Part shown: in pieces, positions 1-6,455 of the stretch
Numbering within the stretch: position 1 is the first letter of the stretch
Layout: each line of letters begins with the position of its first letter
Assembly (NCBI RefSeq): GCF_050434145.1
Contig: NZ_JBNPVX010000014.1
Span: 1 to 64,000, forward strand
DNA: 64,000 bases
Origin: JAISST01 sp050434145
GTDB lineage: Bacteria; Fusobacteriota; Fusobacteriia; Fusobacteriales; Fusobacteriaceae
Reading direction: 5' to 3'
The notes under the pieces: generated by a model
The model's input: only the letters and a program-made list of their open reading frames with translations
The model's database searches: none
What the model was told of the DNA's origin: nothing
Program-made: the position numbers and the translations under genes

Positions 1-82
1 CGTCCCAAGCCCTAAAAGATTTGTAATATCATCAAATTCTTGTAAAAATAATAAAGAAAAAATTTGCATTTCGCAACTGCTT
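1..82 (-). mobile_element. Repeat element copy A (cut by the window edge)
   Basis: This is the gene-distal end of the repeat family described at 17063, 17838, 25431, 42615, 49732 and 54282. It shows the shared AAAATAATAAAGAAAA stretch and the terminal TTTCGCAACTGCTTA. The other end lies outside the window. It has the same orientation as all other copies, which predicts a minus-strand gene start immediately to the left of the window. Confidence 0.75.
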
Positions 83-380
83 AAATTTAGATTTTCTGTC
101 AAATATTTTTTCACTTCAGTAAACGAATTGTGTCACTAATTCTGTTTTCATATTATACTTAGATAATACCACAGTTTTGTACAAAAATCCATTTTATTTC
201 TGCTTTTTTATTAAAAAATTTATTGATTTTGTTACAAATAATTTTCTATACACATAATAATGCAATCTTGAGTATTTGTATTTCTATATTCTTTTTTTTA
301 ATATTTTTTATTTCTACTTGCAATTATTCCTAAATAAATGTAAAATGATCATTGATAGAAATTTATTTAAGGATATTAAG
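83..380. other. Intergenic stretch without a recognised gene
   Basis: This is AT-rich DNA between repeat copy A and ybaK. A reading frame in register with ybaK opens at 276, but its extra N-terminal part is hydrophobic low-complexity sequence with no ribosome site, so I treat it as non-coding. No tRNA-like cloverleaf or convincing promoter was seen. Confidence 0.5.
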
Positions 381-851
381 ATGGAAAAAACTAATGTAAT
401 GAGAATTCTTGATCAAAAAAAAATCAAATACAATGAATATTATTATGGTGATACTACTGCAATCAGCGGCATAGAAGTAGCTAATGTTCTTAAGCAAAAT
501 CCTAAAAAGGTGTTTAAAACACTAGTTACCACTGGAAAATCGAGGAAAAATTATGTTTTTGTTATCCCAGTTGAAAGAGAATTGGATCTCAAAAAAGCAG
601 CATATAGTGTTAATGAAAAATCGATTGAAATGGTTAAATCCAAAGATTTACTTTCATTAACAGGGTATATTCATGGTGGTTGTTCTCCTATTGGAATGAA
701 GAAATTTTTTACTACAACCATTGATATTAGTGCAGCAAATCATGACACTATAATATTTAGTGCTGGTAAAATCGGATATCAAGTGGAATTATCATTGGAT
801 AACTTAAAAAAAGTAATTAAATATCAATTTAATAATATTATTATGGAATAA
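381..851 (+). CDS. ybaK: Cys-tRNA(Pro)/aminoacyl-tRNA deacylase, YbaK/EbsC family
   Basis: This family removes misloaded amino acids, classically cysteine, from tRNA(Pro) in the cytoplasm after prolyl-tRNA synthetase errors. The 156-residue product has the usual single-domain length. Visible marks are VFKTLV around residues 44-49, with the conserved lysine K46, and the signature GYIHGGCSPIG at 95-105. I chose the ATG at 381 because AAGGA lies about 9 nt upstream and the protein then begins as family members do. An in-frame ATG at 345 and an earlier opening at 276 would add a tail unlike the family. It lies 15 nt upstream of rseC, so the two are probably co-transcribed. The exact tRNA substrate cannot be read from sequence. 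Confidence 0.88.
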   Translation: MEKTNVMRILDQKKIKYNEYYYGDTTAISGIEVANVLKQNPKKVFKTLVTTGKSRKNYVFVIPVERELDLKKAAYSVNEKSIEMVKSKDLLSLTGYIHGGCSPIGMKKFFTTTIDISAANHDTIIFSAGKIGYQVELSLDNLKKVIKYQFNNIIME

Positions 852-866
852 TTCTAGGAGGGGTTT

Positions 867-1292
867 ATGGAATCTAAAGGAATGGTTACTAACATAAATG
901 GAAATCATATTACTGTAAAACTATATAAAGAAGCCGCATGTTTACATTGTTCTATCTGTAAAGATGACAAAAAATTTTCCAAGGACTTTCAATTTGTTAC
1001 AGATCAAGAGGTCGCTATTGGAGATGTAGTTACTTTTTCCATAGAAGGAAGTAAAGTTGCAAAGGTAGCTATTATTGTGTATATACTACCACTTATTGGA
1101 ATGTTTCTGGGATATTTTTTTGCCAGCTCAGTATTAAAATGGGAAGAAGAAAAAAGTGCGATTATGAGTTTTGCTTTCCTTGCAATTTCTTTTGTTTTTT
1201 TATTTTTTTATGATAAATTATACAGAAAAAAATATACTAATTCAGATATAGAAATCATTGGGGTAGAAAAAGGAAATCTTGATGATCTATAA
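867..1292 (+). CDS. rseC: RseC/MucC-like membrane protein (SoxR-reducing system family)
   Basis: This is a small inner-membrane protein of 141 residues. It has an N-terminal soluble part, three clustered cysteines (C25, C28, C31), two hydrophobic spans at roughly 66-88 and 98-116, and a charged tail. That layout, Cys-rich head then paired membrane helices, is typical of RseC/MucC. RseC modulates sigma-E signalling and belongs to the Rsx/Rnf-linked SoxR-reducing system in proteobacteria. In fusobacteria a link to the Rnf complex is plausible, but no rnf gene is in the window. AGGAGG lies 6-7 nt before the ATG. A hairpin terminator follows at 1328. Confidence 0.8.
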   Translation: MESKGMVTNINGNHITVKLYKEAACLHCSICKDDKKFSKDFQFVTDQEVAIGDVVTFSIEGSKVAKVAIIVYILPLIGMFLGYFFASSVLKWEEEKSAIMSFAFLAISFVFLFFYDKLYRKKYTNSDIEIIGVEKGNLDDL

Positions 1293-1327
1293 CACTAAAT
1301 TTCTTAATAATTTGGAATTTTAACTTT

Positions 1328-1371
1328 AAAATATCAGATTAATCTATCCTTTTAGATTAAATCTGATATTT
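1328..1371. terminator. Bidirectional hairpin terminator
   Basis: Long inverted repeat: AAATATCAGATTAATCTA pairs with TAGATTAAATCTGATATTTT, ending in T-runs on both strands. It lies between converging genes and overlaps the last codons of the BrkB-like gene. Confidence 0.8.
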
Positions 1372-2608
1372 TTGTCTCTAATAATTTTTCTTCTACTATT
1401 TTCAAATACTTATTATATAAATCTGATTTTTCAAACTTACTGTCAAAATCCTCTCCATAAGATTCTAATCCGTTTAATAAATCACCAAAAGTCAAAGCCT
1501 CTACATTTTTTATTATGAAATATCTTTTCTCTTCATCATCACCATTGGCAACTTCTGCAATTATTCCTATGCCTTTCAGCACAGTCAGGGCATCACTAAT
1601 TATATATACTGGAATATCAGTAATTTTTGATAAATCATCCTTTGATAATGGTTCTTTATCATTTTTATATGCTCTTGCAAACTCTACAATTAGTGATAAT
1701 GCACAATATTCTTTAGTTCTGAAATTAATATTTTGTATTTTATTGGTCGAATGTAAATATCTATTCTGTAAAAAATATGATAAATGTCCACCCAATATTA
1801 AAAAGAACCATAATATTCTCAGCCAAAATAAAAATATAAACAATATTGCAAAACTTCCATAAATTTTGTTGTAAGTATTTATTCTACTCTGTAAGATAAA
1901 TATTGCATTCTGAAATACAGTAGTCAATACTGAAGTGAAAATGGCAGAACAAAATGCTGGAAAGAATTTAACCTTTGTATTTGGCATAAGCATATATACA
2001 GCAGTCATAAAAACCAACACTGCAAAATACGGTACAAATTTCATCAAGTAAATAGAAAAAGCACCTTTTAAATTTTTGCTTATGACAGTAGTTGTCCCAT
2101 CATTAACAATGAGTATAAATAATGGAGTGAAAATTATGAAGGACAAATAATCTGTAATTTTCCTGAGTAATACTCTAGATTTCTTTACATGCCATATATC
2201 ATTGAAGGCCTTTTCAATTATAGAAAACATTGAAATTAACGTCCATCCAAGAAAAACAAACCCTATTCCTGCCAATAAACCATTTCTTGCATTTTCTAAT
2301 AAATTCTCAGCAAAATTCAAAATTAAAGAAACAGTTTCTTCATTCAATGGTGAATTATTAGTTAATTTTTCCATTAACCTTCCACCAGCACCCAACCAAT
2401 TACCAAAACTAAATAGTATAGCTGCCATCGGAACTATTGAAACTAAAGTAAAATAGCAAAGTGAAGTTACCCAAAGCGCTGAATTTGCTCTTCTATAATT
2501 TTCATAGGCCAACTTAATACCAGAATAGAAAAACTTAAAAGTTCCATTCTGGAAGAAACTATGAAATGCGGTTATAACTCTCTCTTTGCTACTTTGATTC
2601 TCTTTCAT
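1352..2608 (-). CDS. YihY/BrkB family inner-membrane protein with C-terminal helical extension
   Basis: The 418-residue polytopic membrane protein has about six hydrophobic spans between residues 45 and 285. It has the family pattern of an N-terminal LWVTSLCYFTLVSIVPMAA segment and a FLFWLRILWFFLILGG stretch near 262-276. After about residue 295 comes a soluble, charged region of some 120 residues that looks like a winged-helix fold (ALSLIVEFARAY, then LSKITDIPVYIISDALTVL). This tail is common in fusobacterial and clostridial homologues as I recall them. The family was once called RNase BN; that activity belongs to another protein. The true function is unknown. It lies 11 nt downstream of an exported protein gene. 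Confidence 0.8.
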   Translation of the reverse strand: MKENQSSKERVITAFHSFFQNGTFKFFYSGIKLAYENYRRANSALWVTSLCYFTLVSIVPMAAILFSFGNWLGAGGRLMEKLTNNSPLNEETVSLILNFAENLLENARNGLLAGIGFVFLGWTLISMFSIIEKAFNDIWHVKKSRVLLRKITDYLSFIIFTPLFILIVNDGTTTVISKNLKGAFSIYLMKFVPYFAVLVFMTAVYMLMPNTKVKFFPAFCSAIFTSVLTTVFQNAIFILQSRINTYNKIYGSFAILFIFLFWLRILWFFLILGGHLSYFLQNRYLHSTNKIQNINFRTKEYCALSLIVEFARAYKNDKEPLSKDDLSKITDIPVYIISDALTVLKGIGIIAEVANGDDEEKRYFIIKNVEALTFGDLLNGLESYGEDFDSKFEKSDLYNKYLKIVEEKLLETKISDLI

Positions 2609-2619
2609 TATTCTCTATT

Positions 2620-3051
2620 TTAATCTCCTTTATCTACATCCTCGTCTACCTTTGTAAAATCAACTGGTGCTAATTTTAATACCTCGTTTTTATTAAAAAT
2701 AACTGACCCATCTTTTGACTTGAAATTATTTTCAAAATTTTGTCTTGATACTATAGATAGTTTTCCAGAATTTCCAACACTTGTCAAATAATCACCTAAT
2801 CTAACAACATATTCTTTTCCATCTGCACCTTTCATATAAAATGGAGAATCAGAAATTCCTAAAGTACTCACTACATCATTAGTTACTCTTATACCTTTGA
2901 CTTGCGATCCGTTTCCTACAAAATCAGGCGCCTTGCTAAATGATCCACTTAGCTTTTTTGAAATATATGACTCTGTATATACTTCCTTTCCTAAAATACT
3001 AAAAGACACTAGAGTAAGTATAGATAGTAATATTGATAATTTTTTTTTCAT
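2620..3051 (-). CDS. Exported protein of unknown function
   Basis: I do not recognise the 143-residue product. It begins MKKKLSILLSILTLVSFS, a clear signal peptide with likely cleavage near residue 21, so the mature protein should be periplasmic or secreted. The mature part is polar, Lys/Asp/Gly-rich and without cysteines. A core reading PFYMKGADGKEYVVRLGDYLTS suggests a beta-rich fold, and the C-terminus is acidic (VDEDVDKGD). GGGGG lies about 11 nt before the ATG. It sits between htpX (108 nt upstream) and the BrkB-like gene (11 nt downstream). That suggests an envelope role by context only. Confidence 0.65.
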   Translation of the reverse strand: MKKKLSILLSILTLVSFSILGKEVYTESYISKKLSGSFSKAPDFVGNGSQVKGIRVTNDVVSTLGISDSPFYMKGADGKEYVVRLGDYLTSVGNSGKLSIVSRQNFENNFKSKDGSVIFNKNEVLKLAPVDFTKVDEDVDKGD

Positions 3052-3159
3052 TATTATTGTTCCCCCTTGTAAATTTTATGTTTAGTGTTATAAAGTTTAA
3101 TTTATATTTTAATTCCTAATACTATGGCTAATTTAACAGATTTAAGCCTAAATACTATA

Positions 3160-4002
3160 TTAATTTTTTACATAAGTCATTTCTTCTAATTTTTTGATTC
3201 TATCTTTTGTAGAAGGATGCGTACTAAATAAATTTCTAAGATTATCCCCACTAAGTGGATTGACTATAAATAAATTTTCTGTAGCAGGGTTGGCTTGCAT
3301 TACTATTCTTTGGCTTCCTAATTCAAGTTTTTCCAATGCACTTGATAAAAATAATGGATTTTTACTCACTTCAGCTCCAAATTTGTCAGCTTTAAACTCA
3401 CGTGTTCTAGATATTGCCATTCTTACTAACATCGCTCCTATTGGGGCTAATATCGATACAACTAGCAAAATTAAACCATTGTTATTGTTTCTTCTTCGGT
3501 TACCACCAGATACAGCTCCCCATCTTGCCATTGTAGATAAAAAAGTTATTGCTGATGCCATTACTGCAGCCATACTGCTTATTAATATATCTCTGTTGTG
3601 AATGTGACCTAATTCATGGCCCAATACTCCAGCTATTTCATTTTCATTCATCATTTCTAACAATCCAGCAGTCACTGCTACTGCAGAATGATTTGGATTT
3701 CTTCCAGTAGCAAAAGCATTTGGTTGAGCCTCATTTATTAAATATACTTTTGGCATAGGTAAATTTGCTCTAGATGCTAATGTTTCTACAATTTTGTATA
3801 CTTGATGACTAGAATCTAATGGCACTGCCCTATACATTGATAATACTATTTTATCACTAAACCAATAAGAAACAAAGTTGGTTACCAAAGCAATGACAAA
3901 TGCTACTATGGTTCCTTCAGTGCCACCAACTGCATTCCCAACTACCAACATAATAAAAGTCATTAACATTATTAATATAAAAGTTTTTATACTATTTCCC
4001 AT
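3160..4002 (-). CDS. htpX: Membrane-bound zinc metalloprotease HtpX (M48B)
   Basis: HtpX degrades damaged membrane proteins alongside FtsH at the cytoplasmic face of the inner membrane. The 280-residue product matches the family length. It has two N-terminal membrane spans (about 6-25 and 31-48), the zinc site HELGH at 129-133, further spans after it, and SRTREFKADKFGAE near 197-210 supplying the third metal ligand and the conserved Asp. The gene starts with ATG behind GAGGTGA. A strong promoter at 4050-4078 carries a perfect palindrome, so the gene is probably repressed by an unknown regulator. HtpX is a stress gene in other bacteria. Confidence 0.95.
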   Translation of the reverse strand: MGNSIKTFILIMLMTFIMLVVGNAVGGTEGTIVAFVIALVTNFVSYWFSDKIVLSMYRAVPLDSSHQVYKIVETLASRANLPMPKVYLINEAQPNAFATGRNPNHSAVAVTAGLLEMMNENEIAGVLGHELGHIHNRDILISSMAAVMASAITFLSTMARWGAVSGGNRRRNNNNGLILLVVSILAPIGAMLVRMAISRTREFKADKFGAEVSKNPLFLSSALEKLELGSQRIVMQANPATENLFIVNPLSGDNLRNLFSTHPSTKDRIKKLEEMTYVKN

Positions 4003-4047
4003 TTTATCACCTCATTAAAAAACAGATATAAATCCTATTTCCTTTGA

Positions 4048-4066
4048 ATAGAATATCATATTCTAT
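4048..4066. promoter_or_regulatory. 19-bp perfect palindrome in the htpX promoter (operator candidate)
   Basis: Arms ATAGAATAT and ATATTCTAT flank a single central C. The dyad overlaps the -10 box and part of the spacer of the htpX promoter, which is where a repressor would block polymerase. It does not match CIRCE. Confidence 0.6.
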
Positions 4067-4078
4067 GAAATATGTCAA
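4050..4078 (-). promoter_or_regulatory. Promoter of htpX
   Basis: On the minus strand: TTGACA (4078-4073), a 17-nt spacer, then TATTCT (4055-4050). It lies about 50 nt upstream of the htpX start codon. Confidence 0.75.
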
Positions 4079-4210
4079 AATAATAATGCAATTTATAGTC
4101 AAATATTTGTATTAACAGCTTTTTTATTTCTTAAAACTCTATTCTTATATAATATATAGACTCTTTTATTTTACAAATGGTTTAATTTGTTTTAAACACT
4201 GTTTTATTAA

Positions 4211-4239
4211 TTGTAAAAAAAAAAAAACTAGTGTATAAT
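4211..4239 (+). promoter_or_regulatory. Promoter of thyA-folA
   Basis: TTGTAA at 4211-4216, a 17-nt A-rich spacer and a perfect TATAAT at 4234-4239. The thyA ATG follows 32 nt later, behind AAGGTGGA. Confidence 0.7.
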
Positions 4240-4271
4240 TAAAATATTAAATATGAAAAGGTGGACTTAAT

Positions 4272-5096
4272 ATGAGTAGTTTTGATAAAATATATAAAGA
4301 TATTGTCAATACCATAGATAAATCTGGTATTTGGAGTTCTGGAAAAGTGCGTACAAAATATGCTGATGGTACTGAGGCTCATTACAAAAGCCATATTGGA
4401 TATCAATTTAGATTGGATAATTCTTCTGATGAAGCCCATTTGATAACTACAAGGTTTGCTCCTAGTAAAGATCCTATAAGGGAATTGTACTGGATATGGA
4501 TAATGCAATCTAATGATGTAAACGAATTGAATAATTTGAAATGTAAATTTTGGGATGAGTGGAAACAACCAGATGGCACTATAGGAAAAGCTTATGGTTA
4601 TCAGATTGGAAGACCTATTTTTAATTATGGAAATCAACTAGATTATGTGATAAATGAGCTCAAAAATAACCCAAACAGTCGTAGAATAATGACTGAGATC
4701 TGGATTCCTGAAGATTTGAACCAAATGGCTCTTACTCCATGTGTCCACCTCACTCAATGGAGTGTGATTGGGGATAAATTATATTTAGAAGTAAGGCAGC
4801 GCAGCTGTGATGTTGCTCTAGGTCTTGTGGCTAATGTGTACCAATATTCTATTTTACATAAATTAGTAGCTATGGAATGTGGATTGAAAACTGCTGAAAT
4901 CATTTGGAACATTCACAATATCCATATTTATGATAGACATATGGATAGTCTTTTGGATCAAATAGATAGAACAACTTTTGATGGGGCCACAGTTAAAATA
5001 AATAATTTTACTTCTATATATAATTTTAAACCTGATGATATAACTATTGAAAATTATCAACATGGTGAAAAAATTTCATATGAGGTGGCTATATAA
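4272..5096 (+). CDS. thyA: Thymidylate synthase (divergent ThyA)
   Basis: ThyA methylates dUMP to dTMP with methylenetetrahydrofolate, releasing dihydrofolate. The 274-residue length is normal. The catalytic Cys is C157 in LTPC. The phosphate-binding RQRSCD lies at 175-180, the uracil-reading Asn is N188, and the IHIY motif is near 217-220. Aligned by eye with E. coli ThyA without gaps, the residue after the catalytic Cys is Val rather than the usual His, with His one position later. PFN near the Asn becomes VAN. So this is a divergent branch of the family but probably active, because the core residues remain. Its stop codon directly abuts the folA ATG, so dTMP synthesis and folate recycling are translationally coupled. 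Confidence 0.9.
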   Translation: MSSFDKIYKDIVNTIDKSGIWSSGKVRTKYADGTEAHYKSHIGYQFRLDNSSDEAHLITTRFAPSKDPIRELYWIWIMQSNDVNELNNLKCKFWDEWKQPDGTIGKAYGYQIGRPIFNYGNQLDYVINELKNNPNSRRIMTEIWIPEDLNQMALTPCVHLTQWSVIGDKLYLEVRQRSCDVALGLVANVYQYSILHKLVAMECGLKTAEIIWNIHNIHIYDRHMDSLLDQIDRTTFDGATVKINNFTSIYNFKPDDITIENYQHGEKISYEVAI

Positions 5097-5591
5097 ATGA
5101 AAAAAAACGAGCTTAATATAATTGTATGCACTGATAAGAATAATCTTATTGGTGATGCAAACCCAACTGGAAATGGTCTTTTATGGCATTCTAAAGAAGA
5201 GCTTGAATATTATAAATCAAAAACTGTTGGAAATATAGTATTATTTGGTCTAAATACTTCTAAAGTGGTTCCAATTAATCTTATGAAAAAAAATAGAACT
5301 GTAGAAATTTTAGATTTTGATGTGGATATTGATAAACTATTAGAAAAATATGAAGATTCTCAAATGGACGTCTTTATTTGTGGTGGTTATAGTATTTACA
5401 AGCATTTTTTGAAAAACTATAAGCTAGATAATCTTTATATTTCTCGATTAAAAAATCACGTCCATGTAGAACATGCTAATAATCCATTATATTTTCCAGA
5501 AGTAAAAGAGTTAGGCTACAAACTAGTGTCTTCTGTTGAGTATAATGATTTTGTTGCTGAAGTCTATAAATATAAACTGAAGGAGAATTAA
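5097..5591 (+). CDS. folA: Dihydrofolate reductase (divergent)
   Basis: The product reduces the dihydrofolate made by ThyA back to tetrahydrofolate with NADPH. It has 164 residues, as usual. An IIVCTDKNNLIGD strand opens the fold. W30 followed by E35 matches the E. coli W22/D27 pair, so an acidic proton donor is present as Glu. The FGLNTSKVV segment corresponds to the usual MGRxTWES, and CGGYSIY at 95-101 is the NADPH-binding glycine pair. The loop before the tryptophan carries extra residues and lacks the usual proline. The start codon immediately follows the thyA stop, which supports the function. An exported-protein gene begins 3 nt downstream. Confidence 0.85.
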   Translation: MKKNELNIIVCTDKNNLIGDANPTGNGLLWHSKEELEYYKSKTVGNIVLFGLNTSKVVPINLMKKNRTVEILDFDVDIDKLLEKYEDSQMDVFICGGYSIYKHFLKNYKLDNLYISRLKNHVHVEHANNPLYFPEVKELGYKLVSSVEYNDFVAEVYKYKLKEN

Positions 5592-5594
5592 TAT

Positions 5595-6302
5595 ATGAAA
5601 AAGAAAATTTTTATTTTACTTTTAAGTTTTGGTGGTCTCTTCACAAAAGCAAGTGAAACAAAGTCTTCTCTTAACTACTATGATATCGAAATAAAAGCAT
5701 CAAATACAATCAATAAAAAGATTATATTTGAAGGAACTGCTATTTATCCATATTTTACAAATAAAGAATTGGAACCTATTAATAAATCAATCCAAAAAAA
5801 TGTTTATGATTTTCTAGAAAATGCAAAAACATCTCAAGAATATATAGAATATTATGATATGGAAGCTTCTGTCCCCTATACTTTGGACATTTCTTATACC
5901 TTGACCGAATGTAAGAATGACTATATTACTCTTTTATGCAATTATTCCACATATACAGGTGGTGCTCATGGAATGTATTCTATTACTCCTATTACTTTTG
6001 ACAAAGAAGGAAAAGAAGTAACCATTGCTTCTCTATTCACTCCTATACAAAAGAAATATATAAATAATGCCATCAGCTATTTTATTGATAAAAGATTAGA
6101 ATTTACAGAAAAATTTGAATTTCCATCTGATAAAATAATACATAACTATGAACCTAATTCTGATCATAATATAAATACAGTTGCATCTTACATCTGTGAT
6201 AATCAATTAAAATTTATTTTTCAACCTTATGATATTGGCTCTTATGCTGAAGGTACTATAAAATTTAATATAGAATTAGAAAGAATAAAAAATATAAAAT
6301 AA
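5595..6302 (+). CDS. Exported DUF4163/DUF3298 (RsiV/PdaC-like) protein
   Basis: The 235-residue product has an N-terminal hydrophobic segment (about 3-17) that looks like a signal peptide. An N-terminal DUF4163-like part is followed by a DUF3298 domain. Its hallmarks are YTGGAHG at 120-126 and FQPYDIGSYAEG near 212-223. These domains occur in the anti-sigma factor RsiV, where they bind lysozyme, and in the deacetylase PdaC. No deacetylase or cytoplasmic anti-sigma domain is present here, so it is a stand-alone periplasmic or secreted module of unknown role. The ribosome site AAGGAG overlaps the end of folA, which makes it the third gene of the thyA operon. A terminator follows at 6309. Confidence 0.8.
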   Translation: MKKKIFILLLSFGGLFTKASETKSSLNYYDIEIKASNTINKKIIFEGTAIYPYFTNKELEPINKSIQKNVYDFLENAKTSQEYIEYYDMEASVPYTLDISYTLTECKNDYITLLCNYSTYTGGAHGMYSITPITFDKEGKEVTIASLFTPIQKKYINNAISYFIDKRLEFTEKFEFPSDKIIHNYEPNSDHNINTVASYICDNQLKFIFQPYDIGSYAEGTIKFNIELERIKNIK

Positions 6303-6308
6303 TTTTCT

Positions 6309-6342
6309 AGGCTATTGTTGCAAAATGCATTAGCCTTTTTTT
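6309..6342 (+). terminator. Terminator after the thyA-folA operon
   Basis: GGCTA and TAGCC arms with an inner GCA/TGC pair, followed by seven T residues. Confidence 0.65.
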
Positions 6343-6374
6343 ATTGTATTATTGTTATATCAAAAAATATTTTA

Positions 6375-6402
6375 TTGACATCAAAATAAAATATGATATA
6401 AT
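6375..6402 (+). promoter_or_regulatory. Promoter of htpG
   Basis: Perfect TTGACA (6375-6380), a 16-nt spacer and perfect TATAAT (6397-6402). The CIRCE-like operator begins 7 nt downstream, at the expected transcription start. Confidence 0.85.
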
Positions 6403-6409
6403 AATTTTG

Positions 6410-6436
6410 TTAGCCAGTAAATATAAAGAGTGCTAA
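6410..6436. promoter_or_regulatory. CIRCE-like HrcA operator upstream of htpG
   Basis: The canonical CIRCE is TTAGCACTC-N9-GAGTGCTAA. Here the right arm GAGTGCTAA (6428-6436) is perfect, the spacing is exactly 9 nt, and the left arm begins TTAGC (6410-6414) but then diverges. Its position just after the -10 box is typical of HrcA repression. It predicts heat induction of htpG by release of HrcA. Confidence 0.75.
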
Positions 6437-6455
6437 AATTCAAGGAGGTATATTT

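Noticed and set aside
276..380. N-terminal extension of ybaK starting at 276 or 345
   Set aside because: The extension is low-complexity hydrophobic sequence absent from the family, and the best ribosome site is in front of the ATG at 381.
1352..2608. Naming the BrkB-like gene as ribonuclease BN (rbn)
   Set aside because: That name came from an old misassignment; the membrane protein has no nuclease motifs.
5595..6302. Calling the DUF3298-type protein a peptidoglycan deacetylase or RsiV anti-sigma factor
   Set aside because: It lacks the NodB deacetylase domain and any cytoplasmic anti-sigma part, so only the accessory domain can be named.
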